Assembly (NCBI RefSeq): GCF_947258575.1
Contig: NZ_CAMYIV010000005.1
Coordinates: forward strand, 186,001-250,000
Direction of reading: 5' to 3'
Length of the DNA stretch: 64,000 nt
DNA from: an uncultured Alcanivorax sp.
GTDB lineage: Bacteria; Pseudomonadota; Gammaproteobacteria; Pseudomonadales; Alcanivoracaceae
Under the pieces are notes generated by a model. The model worked only from the letters and a program-made list of their open reading frames with translations, was not told the origin of the DNA and made no database searches. The first letter of the stretch is position 1, and each line of letters begins with the position of its first letter. Shown here in pieces: positions 33,532 through 41,750 of this stretch. A program made the translations under genes and the position numbers.

Positions 33532-33762
33532 AGCTTCTGTAGGAACGTAGCGTAGCGGAGTAACGCACGTAGTTCCGTGCGGCCCAAAGGGTGAGCGAAG
33601 CGAATAACACATCTTGAGGTGCGAACCGTGCGTAGCGCGGAAATCGCCCTTAGGGCGATCAGGAATATCCGCACTCGACAGGTTTCATGTAACCGGTTAG
33701 GTGGTCGCCACCTCCATTCGCGCCTCATGCTCGCGGAGCACAGAGAGCGGCGCTCCTACAAT
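33532..33762. repeat. Degenerate repeat region, TGTAGGAG family
   Basis: The region begins CTTCTGTAGGAACGTAGCG and ends GAGCGGCGCTCCTACAATT, the two ends resembling TGTAGGAG arms. In between are smaller hairpins (for example ATCGCCCTTAGGGCGAT near 33643) and the shared phrase TTGAGGTGCGAA. It occupies most of the 400-base gap before rsd/algQ, which holds no gene. Confidence 0.6.
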
Positions 33763-33851
33763 TAACCTTGACGCGCGGAACACGGCGGGTGCTGTTGCAC
33801 GCCATGCATTTCTTCGTGTTGCAGCTTGAAGCTTGTAGCTTGCCGCTGCTT

Positions 33852-34337
33852 TCAATGCGTCGCCTGCTGCCGTGGCGGTTCTTGCTGGTGAATGCTGAGA
33901 ATCAGCTGGTCTTCCAGCGCAAACCGTTCTTCCAGCGTCTGCATCAGCAGGGTAATCCGTTCCGGTAACTGGTCCCGCTGTGCCAGCCACTGTTCCGGGC
34001 GCTCGAAATCCTCGTTGAAGGCCAGGGCTTCGTCGGTGGAGTTGTCCAGTTGCTGGAGAATCTGTCGGGTAAGCGTGGGGTTGTCGCGGTGAAAATGGCG
34101 AGCCTCATTGACCAGCTCCCGGTACACCTCGAAGTAGCCGGCGCTGATGTAGTCCATCAATAGCTGGCAGAAATTCTGTACCTGTTTCTGCAATGGCTGG
34201 CGGTGATCGGATAAGCCTTTCAGGCCCTGCAGGGTGCAGAGCAGCACAATCAGTTGCTGACGCTCATCCAGCCAGGCCTGCACCAGCGCCTCGATGCGCT
34301 GCCATTGGGCCAGAGCTGCAGAATGGGAGCTCGCCAT
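33852..34337 (-). CDS. rsd: Anti-sigma-70 factor Rsd/AlgQ family
   Basis: This 161-residue protein (Rsd is about 158) is helical and soluble. Characteristic parts are AWLDERQQLIVLLCTLQG, FCQLLMDYISAGYFEVY and ERFALEDQLI. Rsd/AlgQ binds the housekeeping sigma factor in stationary phase and shifts polymerase to alternative sigmas. The ATG at 34337 was chosen because AAGGAGGA precedes it; the frame stays open upstream but without support. Confidence 0.9.
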   Translation of the reverse strand: MASSHSAALAQWQRIEALVQAWLDERQQLIVLLCTLQGLKGLSDHRQPLQKQVQNFCQLLMDYISAGYFEVYRELVNEARHFHRDNPTLTRQILQQLDNSTDEALAFNEDFERPEQWLAQRDQLPERITLLMQTLEERFALEDQLILSIHQQEPPRQQATH

Positions 34338-34554
34338 GGTTCCTCCTTGGAGTACCCGTTGACTATTGTCTTGTTGGGCTATCGAGCCTAGGACTGGTGG
34401 GGCTGTGCTGGCAATGGGACAAAATCGGCCTGAAGCCGGATCAGGAGGAAAAACCACGCTATCTCAGCGACTTGTCGTTAAAGACAAATTTCTTCTAAAA
34501 AGCGGTTTTTTAGCGCTATCCGTGTTGCGTGATGCGTGCCGCCCGCTGCAGCGG

Positions 34555-35280
34555 TTATAGATACTGCGCTACCCAGGGCCACAGCCAGGGCAGTGCCAGC
34601 GCCGTTACCAGCCCGCACAAGCCCAGCGCCAACCCGGCAAAAGCCCCCGCTTTTTCGCCGTATTCGAAGGCTCGGGCGGTGCCGATGGCGTGGGCTACCA
34701 GGCCCAGTGCAAAGCCCTTGATGCGGTCGTCGGTGACGCGTAGCAGGCGGAAGATGGGGCCTGCGGCCAGGGCGCCGACAATGCCGGTGATAGCGACGGC
34801 GCCAGCGGCCAGGGATACATAGCCGCCGGTGGATTGCACTACCTCTACGGCAATCGGGGTGGTGATGGATTTGGGTGCCAGTGAGCCCACAACTTCGGCG
34901 GGAGCGCCCAGCCACCAGGCCAGCCCCACGGCAATGGCGGCAGAAATAAAGGCGCCCAGCACGGTGGCGATCAGTATCGGCGTTAGCACGCTGCGTACCG
35001 TGTGCAGCTGGCGATAGAGGGGCCAAGCCAGGGCTACCGTTGCCGGGCCCAGCAGAAAGGAAATCAGGGTGGTCTGGTCGCGGTATTCCTCGTAGTCCAC
35101 GCCCACCAGTGGCAGCACGACAATCACCGGAATCGACGCCACCAGAAAGGGGTGGAACAGGGGCAGGCTGTTACTGCGGCCATAGACCCACAGGGCAAAG
35201 CGATAGCTGACCAGTGTCAGCAGGATACCGAACAACGGGGTGTGCACCAGGCCGGCCAGGCTGTCGAGTTTATCGATCAT
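34555..35280 (-). CDS. LrgB/CidB-family membrane protein
   Basis: The 241-residue membrane protein has six to eight helices and the LrgB signature SVTTPIAVEVV-like stretch (KSITTPIAVEVVQSTGG). With its CidA/LrgA partner it forms a holin-like pair affecting murein hydrolase activity or pyruvate/glycolate-like export. The start at 35280 follows GGGAGGCAGCC and overlaps the CidA/LrgA stop by eleven bases; an ATG eight codons upstream is possible. Confidence 0.85.
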   Translation of the reverse strand: MIDKLDSLAGLVHTPLFGILLTLVSYRFALWVYGRSNSLPLFHPFLVASIPVIVVLPLVGVDYEEYRDQTTLISFLLGPATVALAWPLYRQLHTVRSVLTPILIATVLGAFISAAIAVGLAWWLGAPAEVVGSLAPKSITTPIAVEVVQSTGGYVSLAAGAVAITGIVGALAAGPIFRLLRVTDDRIKGFALGLVAHAIGTARAFEYGEKAGAFAGLALGLCGLVTALALPWLWPWVAQYL

Positions 35281-35641
35281 GGCTGCCTCCCCGGGATTCG
35301 CCATGCTTGCCGCCCAGTAGCTTCTTCAGCATCACGGTGACCAGCACCAGGCTGAGCAGGGTGCCCAGCACCACGGCCACACCCAGCGCCAGGGCATAGT
35401 CTTCGTAGCGGTGCCACTGCAGCACGATGCCCACCCCCAGCGGGAAGATCAGCAGGCTGATGTGCTTGATCAGGGCGCCGGCGGCGGGGGCCACGCGCTG
35501 GCTGAAGGGCGCATTGAGTAACAGTGCCAGCAACAGCAGCACCATGCCGACCACGGAGGCGGGCAGGGGGATGCCGGTGAGGCGGATCAGCACCTCACCA
35601 AGAAACTGGAAAAACAGCAGAATCAGCAGGCCGTCGATCAT
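35270..35641 (-). CDS. CidA/LrgA-family holin-like protein
   Basis: This 123-residue membrane protein has four helices and the family segment GEVLIRLTGIPLPASVVGM. It is paired with LrgB directly downstream, the usual arrangement. Role: holin-like control of cell lysis or small-molecule export; in proteobacteria this is less clear than in Staphylococcus. Confidence 0.85.
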   Translation of the reverse strand: MIDGLLILLFFQFLGEVLIRLTGIPLPASVVGMVLLLLALLLNAPFSQRVAPAAGALIKHISLLIFPLGVGIVLQWHRYEDYALALGVAVVLGTLLSLVLVTVMLKKLLGGKHGESRGGSHDR

Positions 35642-35648
35642 GGTGCGA

Positions 35649-36155
35649 TCAGCGTGTGGGGAGCGGGCGGAACAGTTGCACCAGCGCCACCAGCAGCAGA
35701 CCGGAAAACACCACCAGGGACCAGGCTGGCAGGCTCAGCCCCAGGAAGGACCAGTCCATTTCTGCGCATTCCCCGGAGCCCGCCAGTACTTCCTGGATGA
35801 CGCTTTGCAGGGGGAATACATCCAGCATGTAGTTGAGGCCGGGGCCACAGGCGGGCACCTGATCCGGCGGCAGGTTTTGCAGCCAGATGTGACGGATGGA
35901 GACGGCGCCGCCGGCAATCGCGGCCAGCCCGGTGAGGGCACCGTAAACACGTATGCCGGTACGCTGCGGACCATGCAGGGTGGCAATCAGCAGAATCAGG
36001 GCGGCAGCTATCACGCCGATGCGTTGAAAGATGCACAACGGGCAGGGTTCCAGGCCATCAACGTGCTGCAGATAAAGGGCGCCGGCCATGGCGGCAATAC
36101 AAGCCAACAGGGCAAGCAGGTTAAGCTGACGGGGTGCTGGGATAAGGGACGACAT
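35649..36155 (-). CDS. dsbB: Disulfide bond formation protein B
   Basis: The 168-residue membrane protein has four helices. The first periplasmic loop carries CPLC (Cys38, Cys41), and the second loop has the Cys pair in [10 protein letters not shown] and GECAEMDW. DsbB passes electrons from DsbA to quinone. It lies seven bases before the cidA gene but is functionally unrelated to it. Confidence 0.95.
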   Translation of the reverse strand: MSSLIPAPRQLNLLALLACIAAMAGALYLQHVDGLEPCPLCIFQRIGVIAAALILLIATLHGPQRTGIRVYGALTGLAAIAGGAVSIRHIWLQNLPPDQVPACGPGLNYMLDVFPLQSVIQEVLAGSGECAEMDWSFLGLSLPAWSLVVFSGLLLVALVQLFRPLPTR

Positions 36156-36234
36156 GGGCCACTCTTTTCGTCGGGGACCGGCGAAGGGTAGGCAAAAGCG
36201 GGGTTGGCGGCAAGGGTGGGATTGAACCGTGGCA

Positions 36235-36289
36235 GCGGTCGTTCGACCGCGATCTTCATGGGGCCGGGCATTCGCGGTCGAACGACCGC
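36235..36289. repeat. Perfect inverted repeat GCGGTCGTTCGACCGCGA
   Basis: Two perfect 18-base complementary arms (36235-36252, 36272-36289) are separated by 19 bases. Each arm is itself partly palindromic (CGGTCGTTCGACCG). It lies between dsbB and rmf and might act as a terminator for rmf or as a REP-type element. Confidence 0.75.
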
Positions 36290-36334
36290 CCCCAAAGGAT
36301 CGAGGTAGAGGGTAGGGCTGCTGTTCGAATGGTG

Positions 36335-36526
36335 TCAGGCCTGCCTGGCATCCTGTTCCTGCAGGTTGCGATCATGCCAGGCCTGGATGCCCGCTTCCCA
36401 CCCCTGAAACCACCATTCTGCCAGGGCATCATCGGCGGAATAAGGACAGCGATTGTTGTCGCCTCCACCCATGCCCCACATACATCCTTGATTGTAGGCT
36501 TTTTCGCACTGATCACGATCTGGCAT
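36335..36526 (-). CDS. rmf: Ribosome modulation factor
   Basis: This 63-residue protein has the RMF pattern: a charged N-terminus, [20 protein letters not shown] and [18 protein letters not shown] binds the 30S subunit and promotes 100S ribosome dimers in stationary phase. It is an isolated small gene with GGGAGCG before the ATG. Confidence 0.85.
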   Translation of the reverse strand: MPDRDQCEKAYNQGCMWGMGGGDNNRCPYSADDALAEWWFQGWEAGIQAWHDRNLQEQDARQA

Positions 36527-36773
36527 CGCGACGCTCCCTTGCCGGTTTGTCCGAGACTACCACCGCAAGACAGACTGAACAGGGAAGAAGCGCGTCTTTT
36601 TGTTGTGAAATTGCACAAAAACCGGATTGGGCCGTAGTGTTGAGACGCGGCGCACAGCGGCCTTGTGACAGCATCAAGACGGAGCGGCCCAATGTAGGCG
36701 CTTGCCTGCAAGCGATGCACGCTGTCAGTGCTGGCTTTGCAGCTTGCGGGCAAGCCTCTGCGTGGGAGGGGCT

Positions 36774-38333
36774 TCAGTCGCGGAAGTAATCCGCCAGGTA
36801 ATCCTCGAAGCTCTGGGTCTCCGCGTCTTCCCAGTGGCGTTGCTCGGTGAGGCTGTGTTCGGCCAGTTGTTCCAGGCGCTGGTTGGTCTCGTCGCAACGC
36901 TGGCGTGACAGGAAGTGATCCCGGTGGGCCAGAGCCTGATCCATGGCGAACTGGAAGAAACTTTGCTGACAGCTTTCCAGCTTGTCGAGAATGCGCGCGG
37001 ACGGAGTAGTGCCCGGGTTGTCCACTTTTTCCTGTTGGCGGGCCAGGGCATCGCTGTAGTTGGTGCCGCCGTGAGTGCGGTCGAACAGCTCGGCGATGGG
37101 CTGCATCTGGGTGAGCTTTTCGCTGGCCCAGTCTTTCAGGGAGACGGACTTGCCCCAGTTGCACAGTTCGATGGCTGTGTTGCGCCCCTCGTAGACCACC
37201 TTGCGCAGGTTCTCCTTGCTGGCATGGAGATCGCACTTTTCCAGTTGTGGCGATTCGCGCAACAGGCAGTAGGTGGCGAACAGATCCAGGAAGCGGATTT
37301 CCTGCTGGTTAATGCCTACCGGCTCGAAGGGGTTCAGGTCCAGGGCGCGAATTTCGATATATTCCACGCCACGTTTCTGCAGGGCGGTGGTGGGGCGCTC
37401 CCCCTTGTTGATGGTGCGCTTGGGGCGGATCGAGGAGTAGTACTCATTCTCGATCTGCAGGATGTTGGCATTGAGCTGACGATAGTCATCGCCCACCTTC
37501 ACACCGATCTCGTCGTAGGCCGGTTCCGGCGTCTTGATGGCGTGGGTGAGGGTCGCCACGTACTCGTCCAGATTGTTGTAGCTGATGGCCAGAGACGACT
37601 GGGCATTGTTCTGGTAGCCCAGGTCACTCATGCGCAGGCTGGTGGCGCTGGGCTTGAACAGGGTGTGGTCAAACGTGTCCAGCTGGTGTTCGCGGCCTGC
37701 CAGGAAGGATTTGCACAGCGCCGGGGAGGCACCGAAAAGATAGACCAACAGCCAGGAATAACGCTGGAAATTACGGGTCAGATCGAAGTAGCGCTTGGAA
37801 ATGTAGTCCTGCAGCGGACCGCTTTCCCCCTCCAGCACCTGGTTCAGTTTCCAGAACTCTTCCGGATAGGAAAAATTGTAGTGGATGCCGGCGATGGTCT
37901 GCATCTTGCGGCCATAACGGTGACCCAATCCTTCCCGGTAGACGCTCTTCATGCGTCCCACGTTGGAGCTGCCGTACTGGGCGACCGGCACGTCGGCATC
38001 GTTGCGGATCATGCAGGGCATGGAGTTGACCCACAGCACTTCATCACCGATATGGCTATACACATAACGGTGCAGCTGTTCGAGAAATTCCAGCGGTTTG
38101 TGCAGCTCGGTGCTGGGTGGCGTGATGAATTCCAGCAGGGCTTCGGAATAGTCCGTGGTGATATAGGGGTGGGTCAACGCGGAGCCCAGTGCCGCCGGAT
38201 GTGGCGTCTGCGCCAGGGTGCCATCGGTGGTAATGCGCAGGCTTTCTTTCTCGATGCCGCGGCGAATGCCGGCCAGGGTGGCGGCGGCGTCTGAATCCAG
38301 CAGGGCATGGATGCGTTGTTCGAGCTGTGCCAT
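36774..38333 (-). CDS. gshA: Glutamate-cysteine ligase
   Basis: The 519-residue protein matches the E. coli-type GshA (518 residues) throughout. Recognisable parts are GIRRGIEKESLRI, HPYITTDYSEALLEFITPP and GVEYIEIRALDLNPFEPVGI. It joins Glu and Cys with ATP in the first step of glutathione synthesis. It stands alone; gshB is not adjacent. Confidence 0.95.
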   Translation of the reverse strand: MAQLEQRIHALLDSDAAATLAGIRRGIEKESLRITTDGTLAQTPHPAALGSALTHPYITTDYSEALLEFITPPSTELHKPLEFLEQLHRYVYSHIGDEVLWVNSMPCMIRNDADVPVAQYGSSNVGRMKSVYREGLGHRYGRKMQTIAGIHYNFSYPEEFWKLNQVLEGESGPLQDYISKRYFDLTRNFQRYSWLLVYLFGASPALCKSFLAGREHQLDTFDHTLFKPSATSLRMSDLGYQNNAQSSLAISYNNLDEYVATLTHAIKTPEPAYDEIGVKVGDDYRQLNANILQIENEYYSSIRPKRTINKGERPTTALQKRGVEYIEIRALDLNPFEPVGINQQEIRFLDLFATYCLLRESPQLEKCDLHASKENLRKVVYEGRNTAIELCNWGKSVSLKDWASEKLTQMQPIAELFDRTHGGTNYSDALARQQEKVDNPGTTPSARILDKLESCQQSFFQFAMDQALAHRDHFLSRQRCDETNQRLEQLAEHSLTEQRHWEDAETQSFEDYLADYFRD

Positions 38334-38494
38334 AGCAGGCGGTTCCGTTATCGAACTCCGGGTGACGGAGATGCCATCGGCATTTCCGCCCTACATTGCA
38401 CGGGGGCGGCATCCTGATTCCCCGGTCCCACTACCACTGGCGAGAGAGGGGCAGAGGAAGAGGGTGCCGCTGTTTCCGTAAGCCTGAGCCATGA

Positions 38495-40837
38495 CTACAG
38501 GCGTTTCTTGCCTTTCTTCTGCTCGTCCTTGGCCTTGGCGAACAGATCCGCAAAGGTGCCGCCGCTGTTCTGGGGCTGGCCGCCGCCACGCTTGTTGCCG
38601 CCCTGGCGCTGGCCGCCGCCATTGCCCTTGCGGGCGCTGGCGGGGCGTTGCCCGTCGGCTTTCTCGGCGGGCTTGTCGTCCATGCGCATGGTCAGGCTGA
38701 TGCGTTTTCGATCCAGGTCCACTTCCAGCACTTTCACCTTGACGATATCGCCGGGTTTGACCACATCGTGGGGATCTTCCACGAATTTGTCGGCCAGGGC
38801 CGAGACATGCACCAGGCCATCCTGGTGAACGCCGATATCCACGAAGGCGCCGAAGTTGGTCACGTTGGTGACGGTGCCTTCCAGCATCATGCTTGGCTTG
38901 AGATCCTTGAGCGTTTCCACCCCTTCCTTGTACACCGCCGCCTTGAATTCCGGGCGCGGGTCACGGCCGGGTTTTTCCAGCTCGCTGAGGATGTCGGTGA
39001 CCGTGGGCAGGCCGAAGGTATCATCGGTGAAGTCGGCGGCGTTGACCTTCTTCAGGAAGGGTACGTCAGCGATCAGGTCCTTGAGCGGGCGACCGTGTTT
39101 CTCAGCGATCTTTTCCACCAGCGGGTAGGCTTCCGGGTGGACCGAGGAACTGTCCAGCGGGTTGGCGGCGTCCATGATGCGCAGGAAGCCGGCGGCCTGT
39201 TCGAAGGTCTTTTCGCCCAGGCGTGGCACCAGCTTCAGGTCGGCCCGGGAGCTAAAGGCACCGTGACTTTCCCGATAAGTGACAATGTTGCCGGCGATAG
39301 TGGTGTTGAGGCCGGCGATGCGCGCCAGCAGCGGGGCGCTGGCGGTGTTCACGTCCACGCCCACGGAGTTCACACAGTCTTCCACCACCGCGTCCAGGGA
39401 GCGGGACAGCTTCAGCTGGCTCACATCATGCTGGTACTGGCCCACGCCGATGGCTTTCGGATCGATCTTCACCAGTTCCGCCAGCGGATCCTGCAGGCGG
39501 CGGGCGATGGAAACGGCACCCCGGAATGAGACGTCCAGATCCGGGAATTCCCGGGCGGCAGTTTCCGACGCGGAGTACACCGAGGCGCCGGCTTCGGACA
39601 CCATGATTTTCTGGATGTTGCCCTTGCTGGCCTTGACCACTTCCCCGGCCAGCTTGTCGGTCTCGCGGCTGGCGGTGCCGTTGCCGATGGCGATCAATTC
39701 CACCTTGTGCTTGAGGCACAGGGCGGCCAGAGCGGACAGGGACTGGTCCCACTGGTTTTTCGGCTGGTGCGGGAAGATGGTGCTGTGCTCCAGCAGCTTG
39801 CCGGTGGCATCTACCACCACCACCTTCACCCCGGTACGCAGACCCGGATCGAGACCCATGGTGCACTTGGGGCCGGCCGGGGAGGCCATCAGCAGGCTCT
39901 TCAGATTACGGGCGAACACCTGAATGGCTTCTTCCTCGCCCAGCTCACGGACCCGGCCCAGCAGTTCGGTTTCCAGGTGGGTGTTGAGCTTGATCTTCCA
40001 GGTCCAGCGCATTACTTCCTTGAGCCAGTCATCGGCGGCGCGGCCCTGATGCTGCCAGCCGGTTTCTGCGGTGACCATGGCTTCGCAGGGGTGCGGCTGG
40101 GCGCTTTCCAGTTCTTCCGGCAACACCATGGAGACATGCAGGATGCCTTCGTTACGACCGCGGAACAGGGCCAGAGCCCGGTGGCTGGGGATATTCTTGA
40201 CGGCTTCGCTGTGGTCGAAGTAATCGCTGAACTTGGCGCCTTCCTTCTCCTTGCCGTCGACCACCTTGGCCTGGATCTGCGCCTTGTCCCACAGGAAGGT
40301 ACGTAGACGGGTGAGCAGATCGGCGTTTTCGGCGAAGCGCTCCATGAGAATCTGCTTGGCGCCGTCCAGGGCATCCTTGGCGCTGGCAATCTTGTGTTCT
40401 TCGTTCAGGAAGCCGGCGGCCAGCTCTTCCGGGTTCTGGCTCGGATCTTCCAGCAGACCGTCGGCCAGCGGTTCCAGGCCGGCTTCGCGGGCGATCTGGG
40501 CGCGGGTGCGGCGCTTGGGCTTGTAGGGCAGGTAGAGATCTTCCAGCCGGGTTTTGGTATCGGCGGCCTTGATCGCCTTCTCCAGCTCCGGGGTCAGTTT
40601 TTCCTGCTCGGCAATGCTCTTCAGGATCGCGTCGCGGCGTTCTTCCATTTCGCGCAGGTAGCGCAGCCGTTCTTCCAGGTTACGCAGTTGGGTGTCGTCC
40701 AGACCGTCGGTTACCTCTTTGCGGTAACGGGCGATAAAGGGGACGGTGGCACCGTCGTCGAGCAGGCCTACGGCAGCGTGGACCTGGCGTTCCTGACAGC
40801 CGATTTCCTCGGCGATAATCTGTTCAATACTGCGCAT
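38495..40837 (-). CDS. tex: Tex-family RNA-binding transcription accessory protein
   Basis: The 780-residue protein has the Tex layout: N-terminal helical domain, YqgF/RNase H-like domain ([17 protein letters not shown]), helix-hairpin-helix region (about 500-560) and a C-terminal S1 domain ([19 protein letters not shown]). The Gly/Arg/Gln-rich tail ([18 protein letters not shown]) likely adds RNA contacts. Tex binds nucleic acids and elongating polymerase; its exact role is unsettled. Confidence 0.95.
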   Translation of the reverse strand: MRSIEQIIAEEIGCQERQVHAAVGLLDDGATVPFIARYRKEVTDGLDDTQLRNLEERLRYLREMEERRDAILKSIAEQEKLTPELEKAIKAADTKTRLEDLYLPYKPKRRTRAQIAREAGLEPLADGLLEDPSQNPEELAAGFLNEEHKIASAKDALDGAKQILMERFAENADLLTRLRTFLWDKAQIQAKVVDGKEKEGAKFSDYFDHSEAVKNIPSHRALALFRGRNEGILHVSMVLPEELESAQPHPCEAMVTAETGWQHQGRAADDWLKEVMRWTWKIKLNTHLETELLGRVRELGEEEAIQVFARNLKSLLMASPAGPKCTMGLDPGLRTGVKVVVVDATGKLLEHSTIFPHQPKNQWDQSLSALAALCLKHKVELIAIGNGTASRETDKLAGEVVKASKGNIQKIMVSEAGASVYSASETAAREFPDLDVSFRGAVSIARRLQDPLAELVKIDPKAIGVGQYQHDVSQLKLSRSLDAVVEDCVNSVGVDVNTASAPLLARIAGLNTTIAGNIVTYRESHGAFSSRADLKLVPRLGEKTFEQAAGFLRIMDAANPLDSSSVHPEAYPLVEKIAEKHGRPLKDLIADVPFLKKVNAADFTDDTFGLPTVTDILSELEKPGRDPRPEFKAAVYKEGVETLKDLKPSMMLEGTVTNVTNFGAFVDIGVHQDGLVHVSALADKFVEDPHDVVKPGDIVKVKVLEVDLDRKRISLTMRMDDKPAEKADGQRPASARKGNGGGQRQGGNKRGGGQPQNSGGTFADLFAKAKDEQKKGKKRL

Positions 40838-40892
40838 GACATTTCCTGGCTGCGTGCGGCCTGCCGACGTATTGCGTGCAGGCGTAAAACAA

Positions 40893-40927
40893 AACGACCG
40901 AAATCATAGGCAATGATCCCGGTCGTT
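40893..40927 (-). terminator. Rho-independent terminator of the pilH-like gene
   Basis: Read on the minus strand, AACGACCG ... CGGTCGTT forms an eight-base stem, followed by TTGTTTTA. It sits between the receiver gene and tex and should separate their transcripts. Confidence 0.6.
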
Positions 40928-40968
40928 AACAGATTGACTTGTCGAAGCGGCTATGTTGCGGGGCTGGA

Positions 40969-41331
40969 CTAGCCCAGCACTTCGTTGATCTTGGCGATCA
41001 GCTCGGCTTCCTTGGGCGGCTTGATGATATAGCCGGCTGCGCCCTGGCGTTGCCCCCAGACCTTGTCGGTCTCCTGATCTTTGGTCGTCACCAGGATCAC
41101 CGGAATTTGTTCGGTAGCCGGGTCACGGGTGATTTTGCGGGTGGCCTGGAAGCCATTCAGTTCCGGCATCACCACATCCATGAGGATCAGGTCAGGCTTT
41201 TCCTCACGGGCTTTTTCGATACCTTCCATACCATTGGTGGCGGTGATGACCTCATGGCCTTCGCCCTGAACGATCTTGACTAGATTGGTCAGTTGAGTCG
41301 GCGAGTCGTCCACCACAAGAATTTTGGCCAT
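40969..41331 (-). CDS. pilH: PilH-like single-domain response regulator
   Basis: This 120-residue CheY-like receiver has phosphoacceptor Asp in LILMDVVMPELNGFQATRK, acidic pair VVDDSPT and Lys in IIKPPKE. The segment PVILVTTKDQETDKVWGQRQGA is very close to PilH of the twitching-motility chemosensory system. No pil or che gene is near, so it is an orphan copy. The start was set at the ATG following GAGGAGAGC; the longer open frame reads into repeat DNA. Confidence 0.85.
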   Translation of the reverse strand: MAKILVVDDSPTQLTNLVKIVQGEGHEVITATNGMEGIEKAREEKPDLILMDVVMPELNGFQATRKITRDPATEQIPVILVTTKDQETDKVWGQRQGAAGYIIKPPKEAELIAKINEVLG

Positions 41332-41387
41332 GTTGCTCTCCTCGCGCCGATCCTGCTGTGCGTCGGCGGTACTTTGTTTTTGTCTGT

Positions 41388-41673
41388 TAGGGAGCCTCTG
41401 AATAACTCCTTGCGTACTCAGCGTGGCCTGAAGGGTGCAGCTGTTGTGTTTTGTCGCGACGGTCAGGGTGGTGCCCTTTCCTAGCGACAAAGCGCAGCAG
41501 ATGTGCCCTTCAGGCCGCGCCCTCCGGGTCTTCCTGGCTGGCCCGCACTCGTTGTTGCGCTTTTTCGACAGGCAACCAGCATGCCATCAAAAGCGCGCCC
41601 CTCTTTACCTTGGCCGAGGGGGCGAACCAGCCTGAAAGACTGAGCATGCAAGGGGTTATTCAGAGGCTCCCTA
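41388..41673. mobile_element. MITE-like element with 26-bp terminal inverted repeats
   Basis: The 286-base unit is bounded by TAGGGAGCCTCTGAATAACT...TTGC (41388-41413) and its complement (41648-41673), 25 of 26 positions matching. Inside is another inverted repeat (GGCCTGAAGGGTGCA..., 41425-41457 against 41483-41515). There is no transposase gene. A lone copy of the end sequence lies at 61530-61560. It fills most of the gap between the pilH-like and RND genes. Confidence 0.65.
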
Positions 41674-41750
41674 GCTTTCAGACGCGAATAATACCAGTCA
41701 CTGGTCAAAAGGTAAGCTGTCGAATTATGGCACTGTGATGCCGTTTTCGG

